Assembly: GCF_023614525.1 (NCBI RefSeq)
Contig: NZ_CP097885.1
Span: 1,052,501-1,116,500 of the forward strand
Length of the DNA: 64,000 nucleotides
Source of the DNA: Peptoniphilus genitalis
GTDB taxonomy: Bacteria > Bacillota > Clostridia > Tissierellales > Peptoniphilaceae
Direction: 5' to 3'
Of the stretch, positions 16,795 to 24,062 are shown one piece after another. The position numbers and the translations under genes were made by a program. The notes under the pieces were generated by a model. That model saw only the letters and a program-made list of their open reading frames with translations. It was not told the DNA's origin and did no database searches. Positions within the stretch are counted from its first letter, which is position 1; each line of letters starts with the position of its first letter.

Positions 16795-17433
16795 ATGAAA
16801 GTTGGAGTATTCGCAGGGACTCATGAAGACACAAGGATGGGGGTAGACCTCTTAAGGGAGAGGGGATTTGAAAGCTTGTCCTATCCAATTTCTGAAAACC
16901 CCAAGGACCAGTCCCTCCTTCAATACTATTCAAGGGAAGACTTGACAAGGCTCGTTGAAGAAAAAATTGTGGATGCAAAGGCTAAGGGGGCAGAGAAAAT
17001 TTTTATCTACTGCAACTCTCTTTCGGCCTCCATTGACATCGACGACCTATCCCGTCGTCAGGCAATACAAATTATCACTCCCTTGGACTTTTATAAGGAA
17101 CTTGACTCTAAGTATAAGAAGTTGATTATCCTTGCAGCAAATTCAAAATCAGCCTACGGTGTTGATGCCCTTGTCTGTGAAAAAAACTTTAGGGACACAA
17201 TTTCTCTTGGCATCCTAAGTCTTGTGGAAGAAATCGAAAAGAAGACTCAGCCAGAAGAAATCGTAAAGAAGCTGGACCTTAGAGACCTTTTTAATTTTTT
17301 CAATAAGATGGAAGATGTGCCAGATGGAATCATCCTTGCCTGCACCCACTTCCCCTACATGAAAGAAGAATTTAAAAAATTAACAGACATAGAAATCCTA
17401 GACCCAGCCGAGGACATGATAAAGAGACTGTAA
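16795..17433 (+). CDS. aspartate/glutamate racemase family protein
   Basis: 212-aa protein of the Asp/Glu/hydantoin racemase superfamily. The two catalytic cysteines are visible in IYCNSLSAS (about residue 74) and ACTHFPY (about 182), the latter being the classic MurI-type ACTH/YP motif. It is shorter than canonical MurI (about 260 aa) and the N-terminus (VGVFAGTHEDTRMG) lacks the standard DSG motif. It could be a divergent glutamate racemase supplying D-Glu for peptidoglycan or a related amino-acid racemase. It is translationally linked to the lipid kinase (AAGGAG, 4-base gap). Confidence 0.75.
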   Translation: MKVGVFAGTHEDTRMGVDLLRERGFESLSYPISENPKDQSLLQYYSREDLTRLVEEKIVDAKAKGAEKIFIYCNSLSASIDIDDLSRRQAIQIITPLDFYKELDSKYKKLIILAANSKSAYGVDALVCEKNFRDTISLGILSLVEEIEKKTQPEEIVKKLDLRDLFNFFNKMEDVPDGIILACTHFPYMKEEFKKLTDIEILDPAEDMIKRL

Positions 17434-17470
17434 AGTTAATTGATCCACAAAAATTGAAATTCTGCACGAA

Positions 17471-17505
17471 AAAAAGAGCTTTTTATTAGCTCTTTTCTTT
17501 TTTTT
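17471..17505 (+). terminator. terminator after the racemase gene
   Basis: Perfect 9-bp stem AAAAGAGCT / AGCTCTTTT with a TTTTATT loop and a downstream T-rich tract. Confidence 0.85.
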
Positions 17506-17731
17506 ACCCACAAAAGTGGATAAGTTTTATGAAATTGTGGATAAGATTGTATAATTTTTATAAAGTTAGCTTAAATTTCTTGTAAAATTGCAAATTTCAC
17601 TTGTTTTATGAGAATATTTTCAAAATGTGCATGAATTGTGCAGAACTTTTCAAGACAGATGTTCATATTCTTGTGGATAATGTGGATAAAGCTGGGGATA
17701 AAGTCTTTATCACAAGTAGGCTTGTGGAGAA
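17504..17731 (+). other. cluster of DnaA boxes (oriC-like or DnaA-titration site)
   Basis: Within 230 bp of the convergent gap there are three exact TGTGGATAA boxes (17536-17544, 17672-17680, 17681-17689). Near matches are AGTGGATAA (17515), TGGGGATAA (17693), TGTGGAGAA (17723) and the opposite-strand TTACCCACA (17504). All but the last point the same way. The two groups flank a roughly 125-bp very AT-rich segment (17545-17671). TTATNCACA is the established DnaA-box consensus. No dnaA or dnaN gene is in this window, so whether this is an origin part or a titration cluster is inference. Confidence 0.6.
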
Positions 17732-17750
17732 AAACTTTATAAGATTTTTA

Positions 17751-19637
17751 TCAATCCTCAAGTTCCATCCATTTTTCATAAAGGTCTTCTAAAGTATTTG
17801 CAAGGCTTTCACGCTCTATTGATAAATCACTTGCTAGTTGATAATCGCTGTAAGTGTTAGAGTCTGCAAGTTTAGAGTCTATTGTGGATAACTTTTCTTC
17901 GATCGTTGAAATTTCTTTTTCAATTTTTTCTTTTTCTTTGCGAAGGGCCTTATTTTTTTTGCGTTCTTCTCTCTCTTCACGCTTTTCCTTTTCAATTTCT
18001 GTCCTTGACTTGTAGTCATCCTCAAGACCTTCCACCTCTGTGGTCTTTTCAAGATAATAATCGTAGTTGCCAAGGAAGGTGTTGATACCAGATTCAGTCA
18101 TTTCAAAAATTTTATCAACAGTCTTATTTAAAAAGTACCTGTCGTGGGATATGGATAGGACAGTTCCATCGTACTTTAAGAGAGCGTCTTCAAGGATTTC
18201 CTTGGAGTCGATGTCCAAGTGGTTTGTAGGTTCGTCAAGGACAAGAAAGTTTGCCCCCTTTAGCATGATCTTTAAAAGTGACAGCCTTCCACGCTCTCCA
18301 CCAGATAGCTCGTCGATTGTCTTAAAGATGTCGTCACCTACAAAGAGAAATTCTGCCAGGTACTTTCGAATTTGGAAGTGCTCAAGCTTTGGAAACTCGT
18401 CCCAAATTTCGTCCATGACAGTATTGTCTAGGTTTAAGTTGTCAAGCTCTTGGTAGAAAAAGGCAACATCCACATTAGAACCAAGTTTAACTTCTCCAGA
18501 ACTTGGAGGAGTTTCTCCGGCTATAATCTTAAAGAGGGTGGACTTGCCAACACCGTTGGGACCAATTAGCCCAATCTTGTCGTTTTTGTAGACAAAGGCA
18601 TTGAGGTCTTTGAAGACTAAGTGGTCGCCAAAGGACTTTGAAAGGTCCTTGATCTCCAAGACGTCTTTGCCTGAAGTTTTCTTTGGCGTGAAGTGGAGAT
18701 TGGTCTTCTTGTTAGATGCCGGCATCTCAATCCTCTGCATCTTATCGAGCATCTTCTTACGGCTCTTGCCCTGCTTGATGAACCTGTCACGTCCAAGATT
18801 CATATACCTCTTTATAATCTCTTCCTGCCTCTTGATTTCCTTTTGTTGGTCCTCATATTGCCTCTTCAAGACTTCAAAGTCCTTCTTCCTCTGTCTCATG
18901 TAGGTGTCGTAGTTGCCCTTGTAGGATTTGGTTTCCCCATTTTCCAAGAGGACAATCTTGGAGACAATGTTGTTTAAGAAGTATCTATCGTGAGAGATTA
19001 TGATGACAGCCTTGTCAATGTCCTTTAAGTATTTTTCAAGCCAAGAGATTGCCCCAATGTCCAAGTGGTTGGTAGGCTCGTCAAGTAAGAGCAGGTCTGC
19101 CTCTTCGAGGAGGAGCATGGCTAGGGCCACACGAGACTTTTGCCCACCAGATAGGGTGGAGATGTCCTTGTCAAAGTCCTCTTCTGTGAAGCCAAGACCA
19201 ATTAGGGTTCCCCTTATCTTTGAATTATAAGAATAGCCATCCCTCTTGTGAAACTCATCTTGGAGCCTTTGGTACTTCATGAGCTCTTCGTCGAGATTGT
19301 CAGGGTTGGCGGCAATTATGTGTTCTTGATTTCTCAAGTTTTTTTCAAGTTCTATTAGGTCAGCAAAGATTGAAAGGCAGTTGTCGTAAATGGACCCCTC
19401 AGTGTGAAGGCTAAGTTGTTGCTCTAGGTAACCTACCTTTAAATCTTTTTTTCTAAAAATTTCTCCTTCATCATAGGAGAGATTTTCTGTGATTATATTA
19501 AAAAGAGTGGACTTGCCACTTCCGTTGATTCCAATAAGGCCAATTTTATCCTTATCCTCAACTATTAGGTTTCCAGCCCTAATAGTTTCTTCATCAATAT
19601 AGGATTTTTTTATATTTGTTAAACTAAGTATTGGCAT
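17751..19637 (-). CDS. ABC-F family ATPase (YdiF/Uup type)
   Basis: Soluble protein with two ABC domains and no membrane segments, about 628 aa from the ATG at 19637, which has GGGAGG; the upstream in-frame Met has none. Domain 1: GINGSGKST, LSGGQKSRVALAM, LLLDEPTNHLDI. A charged linker (about 235-305, RQRKKDFEVLKRQYEDQQKE) follows. Domain 2: GPNGVGKSTLFKI, LSGGERGRLSLL, LVLDEPTNHLDI. A C-terminal coiled coil (about 540-628) follows. ABC-F proteins act on ribosomes: translation factors or antibiotic-resistance proteins. The C-terminal coiled coil favours a housekeeping YdiF/Uup-like member over a drug-resistance ARE. Confidence 0.92.
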   Translation of the reverse strand: MPILSLTNIKKSYIDEETIRAGNLIVEDKDKIGLIGINGSGKSTLFNIITENLSYDEGEIFRKKDLKVGYLEQQLSLHTEGSIYDNCLSIFADLIELEKNLRNQEHIIAANPDNLDEELMKYQRLQDEFHKRDGYSYNSKIRGTLIGLGFTEEDFDKDISTLSGGQKSRVALAMLLLEEADLLLLDEPTNHLDIGAISWLEKYLKDIDKAVIIISHDRYFLNNIVSKIVLLENGETKSYKGNYDTYMRQRKKDFEVLKRQYEDQQKEIKRQEEIIKRYMNLGRDRFIKQGKSRKKMLDKMQRIEMPASNKKTNLHFTPKKTSGKDVLEIKDLSKSFGDHLVFKDLNAFVYKNDKIGLIGPNGVGKSTLFKIIAGETPPSSGEVKLGSNVDVAFFYQELDNLNLDNTVMDEIWDEFPKLEHFQIRKYLAEFLFVGDDIFKTIDELSGGERGRLSLLKIMLKGANFLVLDEPTNHLDIDSKEILEDALLKYDGTVLSISHDRYFLNKTVDKIFEMTESGINTFLGNYDYYLEKTTEVEGLEDDYKSRTEIEKEKREEREERKKNKALRKEKEKIEKEISTIEEKLSTIDSKLADSNTYSDYQLASDLSIERESLANTLEDLYEKWMELED

Positions 19638-19698
19638 GATGACCTCCCAGATACATTTTAACAAATTGTAACTTTCTTTAAAAGACAGAGGCTATTGA

Positions 19699-19726
19699 TA
19701 AAAAAAGACCTGCAGCAGCAAGTCTT
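19699..19726 (-). terminator. terminator of the fic gene
   Basis: Arms AAGACCTGC / GCAAGTCTT (9 bp, one G.U) with loop AGCA. On the minus strand the stem is followed by a T-run. Confidence 0.75.
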
Positions 19727-19730
19727 AGAT

Positions 19731-20963
19731 TTATAAGTTTTCTATAAAATTATCATTCAAAGTATAAATTAAAGGTCTTTCCTTTACAGCTTTTATAAAA
19801 CTATCTTTTTCAAGTTCCTTCAACTCTCTTATTTTTTTGTTTTTATTTTTAAAATCATTAGTATATTCAAATATTTCATCTCGTGTGAGGCCCTTATTGT
19901 TGTCAAAATAATAATTTTGACAGAGTAAAAATAGGATGGATTCTTTTAGCTTACTATTTAAAGTTGAGCTATTATTTTCAATACACTTTCTAGCAAGATT
20001 CAAATTTTCTATCTTATTAGTCAAATTAAAAATAATATCTTCTTGACCAGCTATTAAAGTTTTTAAAAATTCATCTATAAAATAATTTAGCTCTCCCTTA
20101 TTTATTTTTGAATTAGTTATATCAAAACTTTTGTAGTAAGAAGTCTTGTTAATCCAGCATCCACGAGCAAGGGACATAGAAGTTAGATAAGAATACTTGC
20201 TCCTAATAAAGATACTTGAAATAAATCTATTTACACGGCCGTTTCCATCATAAAAAGGGTGAATGTATCCAAAATAATAATGAAAAATGGCAACCCTAAT
20301 GAGTAAGTCTAAATCGGTATTTAACAAAAAATTTAGAATATTTGACAAAGACTTTTCTATTTTATTTTCGCCTATGACACCTGTGTGTATAATTTCGCCA
20401 TTTACAGAATTTTTCTTTTGGACATAGACTGGCTCCAACCTAAAAAATTTTCCATCAAGTTGGTCTTTTTCGTCAATTTCTCCCTCAGTTATCTCGTCAT
20501 AAATTTTCCGAATATCTTTTAAATCTGATGGGACTTTCAAAGAACTTTCATTTAAAAGCAAGAGATAGGATTTAATCATACTAGTGAGCCTTATTTGTTT
20601 GGGATTTTTCGAATTTAAAATATTTCTTGTAGTTTCGATTATTTCCTTCTTTTCTGACTTTACGCCTTCAAGATCATTAGTGCTTTTTAATTCACTAGAA
20701 ATAATTTCCAACAAATTTGCACTTTTAGCAATTATTGGCAGCTCATCATCTAATTTTTCTAAAGTATTATTATTTTGATTTATTAAATCTATTAGATTTG
20801 AGGTCTCTCTATTGAAGACATAATAAAGTTGAAAGGATAAATTTTCCCTGTAAGGCTTTATACTTAGATTAGTTCTTAAAGTTTCACTAAAATCGATTCG
20901 TGATTTATAAATTTTTTCATATTCATTTTTATTCTTGTAGTATAAAGTGTATAAATAATCCAT
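19731..20963 (-). CDS. Fic family AMP-transferase with inhibitory helix and C-terminal winged helix
   Basis: 410 aa. The complete catalytic motif HPFYDGNGRV (about 232-241) is present, so His and Arg are both kept. Upstream, TNDLEG (about 93-98) matches the class II inhibitory motif (S/T)xxxE(G/N). The C-terminus (about 330-400, KLKESILFLL... GLTRDEIFEYTN) looks like a winged helix, suggesting DNA binding. Fic proteins transfer AMP or other nucleotides to target hydroxyls. GGAGG precedes the ATG. The gene stands alone, is markedly AT-rich and Lys/Asn/Ile-rich compared with its neighbours, and has exact repeats over its promoter. Horizontal acquisition is plausible. Confidence 0.88.
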   Translation of the reverse strand: MDYLYTLYYKNKNEYEKIYKSRIDFSETLRTNLSIKPYRENLSFQLYYVFNRETSNLIDLINQNNNTLEKLDDELPIIAKSANLLEIISSELKSTNDLEGVKSEKKEIIETTRNILNSKNPKQIRLTSMIKSYLLLLNESSLKVPSDLKDIRKIYDEITEGEIDEKDQLDGKFFRLEPVYVQKKNSVNGEIIHTGVIGENKIEKSLSNILNFLLNTDLDLLIRVAIFHYYFGYIHPFYDGNGRVNRFISSIFIRSKYSYLTSMSLARGCWINKTSYYKSFDITNSKINKGELNYFIDEFLKTLIAGQEDIIFNLTNKIENLNLARKCIENNSSTLNSKLKESILFLLCQNYYFDNNKGLTRDEIFEYTNDFKNKNKKIRELKELEKDSFIKAVKERPLIYTLNDNFIENL

Positions 20964-20972
20964 AAATCCTCC

Positions 20973-21061
20973 AATAAAATCAAAAAAACATTAAATTTTA
21001 TTTATTTCAATAAATTATAACAAAATAAAATCAAAAAAACATCAAAATTTGATTTTATTTT
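20973..21061 (-). promoter_or_regulatory. repeat-based operator and promoter of fic
   Basis: The 19-mer AATAAAATCAAAAAAACAT occurs exactly twice, at 20973-20991 (directly before the fic ribosome binding site) and at 21024-21042. The second copy is also one arm of a perfect 14-bp inverted repeat (AAAATAAAATCAAA 21022-21035, TTTGATTTTATTTT 21048-21061). A minus-strand TATAAT lies between the two copies (21015-21020). Protein binding here would block the promoter. Confidence 0.6.
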
Positions 21062-21123
21062 AAAATCTTTAAATTATAAAATAAAAAAATGAGAGAATTT
21101 TAAGAATATAAAAAATTTAGACA

Positions 21124-21156
21124 AAGAAAAAAGTTGCGCCACATTGACGCAACTTT
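21124..21156 (-). terminator. terminator of the iclR-type gene
   Basis: Perfect 9-bp stem AAAGTTGCG / CGCAACTTT. The minus-strand tail is TTTTTTCTTT. The 5' arm overlaps the stop codon. Confidence 0.85.
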
Positions 21157-21904
21157 AAGTTTCTGAATAGCCCAAATTTTTTGAAAATTCAATACCAGCA
21201 TTTTTCACTGCCTTAATATATTCTTTTTTAGAAGCCTCGTTGATCCTTTCCTTTGGAATGACAACTCCAATAGCTCCCACAAGTTGGTCCTTGTAGTTAA
21301 AGACAGGGGCTCCAATTCCAATAACTGAATCAATGTATTCTGAATCAGATACAGAAAGTTTATTGTTTCTTATTTGCATTAAATCATGCCTCAGAGCTTC
21401 CTTGTCAACAGGTGCATCAAGGTAGTCGGAAAGGTCCTTTTTTAAGTAGTAGTTTATATAGTCATCAGATTGAAAGGCCAAGATAGTCTTTCTTATGGCT
21501 CCCTTGTGGAGGTCAATTTCTATTCCAAAATTTTCCACAATCTTTAGGGAGTGCTTGCCTTCAGACTTGGAAAGCATGAGGCCCTTGTCGCCAGACTTTA
21601 TGACAAAATAAGAGTCCTCATTAGTCATGCCAGACAAGTTTTCAAGGACTGCTTTGCCAACAGCTTGTGGATCAAGCTTTGAGGATGCCTTAATGCCAAG
21701 GGGAATTAGGGCAGGTCCCAGACCATAGAGATGGGTCCTTTCGTCCTTGGACACATATCCAACCCCAATTAGGGTGGAGAGAATTCTGTGGGCAGTGCTT
21801 GGGGGTATATTTAAAAATTCAGAAATTTCTGCAATTGTAAGCTCTCTATTTTCACTTTTTAAGATGTCTAAAACATTAGCTGCCTTGACTAAACTTTGAA
21901 TCAT
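21155..21904 (-). CDS. IclR family transcriptional regulator
   Basis: 249 aa. The N-terminal winged helix (about 1-65) contains ELTIAEISEFLNIPPSTAHRILSTL with the typical S-T-x-x-R recognition helix. The C-terminal effector domain (about 75-245) ends with SVIGIGAPVFNYKDQLVGAIGVVIP, the IclR signature. IclR proteins control catabolic or multidrug operons in response to small acids. No obvious target gene is adjacent: the upstream neighbour is 440 bp away. Its own promoter has a TTCCAG...CTGGAA pair around the -10, suggesting autoregulation. AAGGTG lies before the ATG. Confidence 0.9.
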   Translation of the reverse strand: MIQSLVKAANVLDILKSENRELTIAEISEFLNIPPSTAHRILSTLIGVGYVSKDERTHLYGLGPALIPLGIKASSKLDPQAVGKAVLENLSGMTNEDSYFVIKSGDKGLMLSKSEGKHSLKIVENFGIEIDLHKGAIRKTILAFQSDDYINYYLKKDLSDYLDAPVDKEALRHDLMQIRNNKLSVSDSEYIDSVIGIGAPVFNYKDQLVGAIGVVIPKERINEASKKEYIKAVKNAGIEFSKNLGYSET

Positions 21905-21913
21905 AATTTCACC

Positions 21914-21943
21914 TTCCAGCCTTAATTATACCACATACTGGAA
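21914..21943 (-). promoter_or_regulatory. iclR-type gene promoter with flanking inverted repeat
   Basis: Minus-strand extended -10 TGGTATAAT (TATAAT at 21925-21930) lies between TTCCAG (21938-21943) and CTGGAA (21914-21919), a 6-bp inverted pair that could be the autoregulatory operator. Confidence 0.5.
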
Positions 21944-22235
21944 ACTATTTCATTCTTAGAAATTAATGTGCCATAAGTTAATCTAATCGTAAGGAAAGAG
22001 AAAAGTCTTTTTATTATTTTAAGTTAAATTTATATTTTTTGTTTAAAAAGTTAATTAAAGTTAATTTTTTGATTTTTTTGTGGAAGAGAATATTTTTTAT
22101 TATGTAAGAAGGTATTTGTTGATTTATAAATTCTAAAATTTTAGAAGCTAATGAGTTTTAAAAATTGAAAGTAAGTGATTCGCAAAAATAAAATTCTCAG
22201 AAAAGAGAAAGTCGTGAATAATTAAAACAAAAACT
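21944..22235. other. AT-rich intergenic stretch with a 16-bp palindrome
   Basis: No gene is seen. It contains the perfect palindrome TTCTAAAATTTTAGAA (22131-22146) and AT-rich direct repeats of GTTAATTAAAGTTAATT type (about 22048-22066). No tRNA or riboswitch fold was noticed. Confidence 0.45.
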
Positions 22236-22319
22236 ATTTAGATAAATTTCAAAATAGTCTTGACAGAGAGGAGAAATTTTATATAATTAAATTAATCATT
22301 TAGATAATTATCAAAATAG
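22236..22319 (+). promoter_or_regulatory. sdpR-like promoter bracketed by direct-repeat operators
   Basis: TTGACA (22260-22265), 16-base spacer, TATAAT (22282-22287). On either side sits a 22-bp direct repeat: ATTTAGATAAATTTCAAAATAG at 22236-22257 and a copy at 22298-22319 matching at 20 of 22 positions. This is the expected layout for ArsR-type autorepression. Confidence 0.65.
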
Positions 22320-22343
22320 AATTAAAGGAAGGGAAGTGGTCTA

Positions 22344-22616
22344 GTGTTTTCTGATACCTTTAAGGCCTTGTCAGACCCTGTTAGGCTAGAGATTTTAAAT
22401 ATGCTTAGGTCGGGCAGGATGAATGCAGGAGAAATTGCTGACAAGTTTAACCTAACCAAGGCGACAATCTCCCACCATCTAAAAATTTTAAAAGACCAAG
22501 ACCTAATTTATGAAGAAAAGGAAAAGAATTTTATTTACTACGAACTCAACACTTCAGTTTTCGAAGAAATACTTACATGGATTGTGAAATTCAAAGGAGG
22601 TCCAGATGAAAAATAA
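22344..22616 (+). CDS. ArsR-family autorepressor (SdpR-like)
   Basis: 90-aa winged-helix regulator starting at GTG (AAAGGAAGGG 8-10 bases upstream): FKALSDPVRLEILNMLRSGRMNAGEIADKFNLTKATISHHLKILKDQDLI. There is no CxC metal-binding motif, so it belongs with the SdpR-type rather than metal-sensing ArsR proteins. Its gene overlaps the SdpI-like gene by 11 bases. In B. subtilis SdpR represses sdpRI and is sequestered by SdpI at the membrane when toxin SdpC is present. No sdpC homologue is visible here. Confidence 0.88.
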   Translation: MFSDTFKALSDPVRLEILNMLRSGRMNAGEIADKFNLTKATISHHLKILKDQDLIYEEKEKNFIYYELNTSVFEEILTWIVKFKGGPDEK

Positions 22617-23247
22617 ATTTAAACTAAGAAAAGATTCAATAATTTCCATAATCGCATCAATTTTAATTGTAGTAATTTTTAATCTCTTGTTTTATGACAA
22701 GATGCCAGCAGAACTCCCAACTCACTGGAATTTCCAAGGTCAAGCCGATGACTATAGCTCAAAGTTTCATGCTATGGTAGTAATTCAAGGCTTTCTTGTA
22801 CTTATGAATGCCTTCCTCTGCTTTATGCTAGACAGTGACCCAAAAAATAAGAAACAATTTAACCTTGTAATGACAATAAGTAAGCTTTCCATGCCCGCAA
22901 TAATGCTTTTGATTTATATAATAACAGTTATGGCAGGATTTGGAAGAGAGGTAAAGGTGTCAACGATACTTCCAATTTTTATTGGTCTTTTATTTATCGC
23001 CATTGGAAACTACCTTCCAAAGATAAAGAGGAACTACACTATGGGGATAAAGCTACCATGGACCCTTAACAGTGACGAGAATTGGAGAAGGACTCATAGG
23101 CTTGGTGGAATTTGCTTTGTAATAATTGGACTTTGTATTATACTTTCAGTATTTTTAAAAAGTGAAATTGTATTTTTAGTCCCACTTTTTCTTGGTGCAA
23201 TAATTCCAGCAGTTTACTCTTATTATCTATATACTAAGGGAATTTAA
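22606..23247 (+). CDS. SdpI family immunity/signal membrane protein
   Basis: 213 aa, about six membrane helices. The N-terminal DUF1648 segment has the typical YDKMPAELPTHWNFQGQADDYSSKF (about 29-53). The SdpI domain follows with NYLPKIKRNYTMGIKLPWTLNSDENWRRTHRLGG (about 125-158), a highly conserved signature. It has AAAGGAGG 5 bases before the ATG and overlaps the repressor gene. Expected role: immunity to a SdpC-like peptide toxin and membrane sequestration of the repressor. Since the toxin gene is absent locally, it may protect against other strains' toxins (inference). Confidence 0.88.
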   Translation: MKNKFKLRKDSIISIIASILIVVIFNLLFYDKMPAELPTHWNFQGQADDYSSKFHAMVVIQGFLVLMNAFLCFMLDSDPKNKKQFNLVMTISKLSMPAIMLLIYIITVMAGFGREVKVSTILPIFIGLLFIAIGNYLPKIKRNYTMGIKLPWTLNSDENWRRTHRLGGICFVIIGLCIILSVFLKSEIVFLVPLFLGAIIPAVYSYYLYTKGI

Positions 23248-23280
23248 AATTAGAAGTCTTGGTTGACTTCCAAGGTATAA

Positions 23281-23318
23281 AAAAACTCTTGCAAAAATAT
23301 CTGCAAGAGTTTCTTTTT
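23281..23318 (+). terminator. terminator of the sdpRI-like operon
   Basis: Perfect 11-bp stem AAACTCTTGCA / TGCAAGAGTTT followed by CTTTTTG. Confidence 0.85.
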
Positions 23319-23390
23319 GTACGCTTTAGCATGAATAAACCACCAGCTATGCTGGTGGTAGAAAAATAAAGCTTTAGCTTAAAGCAAAAA

Positions 23391-23477
23391 ACCTCCCGTG
23401 ATAAACTATTAATGTTACTGGCAGTAGCATAAATAGAAAAGGGAGGTATCCTAAAATGGATAAAAATAGTTTATCAC
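23391..23477 (+). promoter_or_regulatory. tnpA leader complementary to its own RBS and early codons
   Basis: A continuous 20-nt leader segment, ACCTCCC then GTGATAAACTATT (23391-23410), is exactly complementary to the tnpA ribosome binding site GGGAGGT (23441-23447) and to codons 4-8 AATAGTTTATCAC (23465-23477). The order makes the two pairings a pseudoknot or alternatives. It would hold TnpA translation low. Confidence 0.65.
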
Positions 23478-23929
23478 ATACATCCTGGAATTGTAAGTAT
23501 CACGTAGTATTTGCTCCCAAATATAGGAGACAAGTTATTTATGGAAGATTAAAACAAGATATAGGAAAAATATTAAGAGATTTATGTGATAGAAAAGGAA
23601 TAAATATAATAGAAGCGGAATGCTGTCCAGACCATATTCATATGTTATTGGAAATTCCACCGAAATACAGCATATCCCAAACAATGGGATATTTAAAAGG
23701 GAAAAGTAGTCTAATAATATTTGATAGGCATGCAAATTTAAAATACAAATATGGGAATAGACACTTTTGGTGCAGAGGATATTACGTAGATACAGCAGGA
23801 AAGAATGCGAAAAAGATACAAGAATATATAAAAAATCAATTAAAAGAAGATTACATGGCAGATCAAATAAGTATAAAGGAATTTGTAGACCCGTTTACGG
23901 GTGAGCAAGTGAACAAAAGCAAAAAATAA
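23456..23929 (+). CDS. tnpA: IS200-family Y1 (HUH) transposase TnpA
   Basis: 157-aa single-strand transposase. The HUH motif is H60-I-H62 in CCPDHIHMLL, and the catalytic tyrosine is Y124 in NAKKIQEYIKNQ, with Q128 as the helper residue. The beginning HTSWNCKYHVVFAPKYRR is characteristic. It is full length with no frameshift, so probably active. It cuts and rejoins single-stranded ends at the subterminal hairpins. GGGAGG lies 8 bases before the ATG and can be masked by the leader. Some C-terminal residues (DPFTGEQVNKSKK) are typical. Confidence 0.95.
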   Translation: MDKNSLSHTSWNCKYHVVFAPKYRRQVIYGRLKQDIGKILRDLCDRKGINIIEAECCPDHIHMLLEIPPKYSISQTMGYLKGKSSLIIFDRHANLKYKYGNRHFWCRGYYVDTAGKNAKKIQEYIKNQLKEDYMADQISIKEFVDPFTGEQVNKSKK

Positions 23930-24062
23930 GGTGCTTTAGCACCAGCTGTGAAAATTGGTGCACGAGAAAGAAAGTTCAAAGCATGGAATGCTGCCGGTAA
24001 CAGCCCCTTATAGGGGCAAAACAAACCACCGGCTTAGCCGGTGGTTATGATTTTATAAATTT

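Larger units (their letters stand above)
23330..24055 (+). mobile_element. IS200-type insertion sequence (IS200/IS605 family)
   Basis: About 0.7 kb, one gene (tnpA), no tnpB. There are no terminal inverted repeats; instead each end has an imperfect-palindrome hairpin as in this family. The left hairpin is ACCACCAGC / GCTGGTGGT (23339-23347, 23351-23359) and the right is ACCACCGGC / GCCGGTGGT (24025-24033, 24037-24045), both with 3-base loops. The element sits between the sdpRI terminator and the amidase gene and breaks no gene. The exact ends cannot be fixed without an empty site. Confidence 0.85.

Noticed and set aside
17601-17792. 63-codon frame on + across the DnaA-box region
   Set aside because: Non-ATG start, no ribosome binding site, runs into the antisense of the ABC-F gene; its codons are made of the repeated GTGGATAA boxes.
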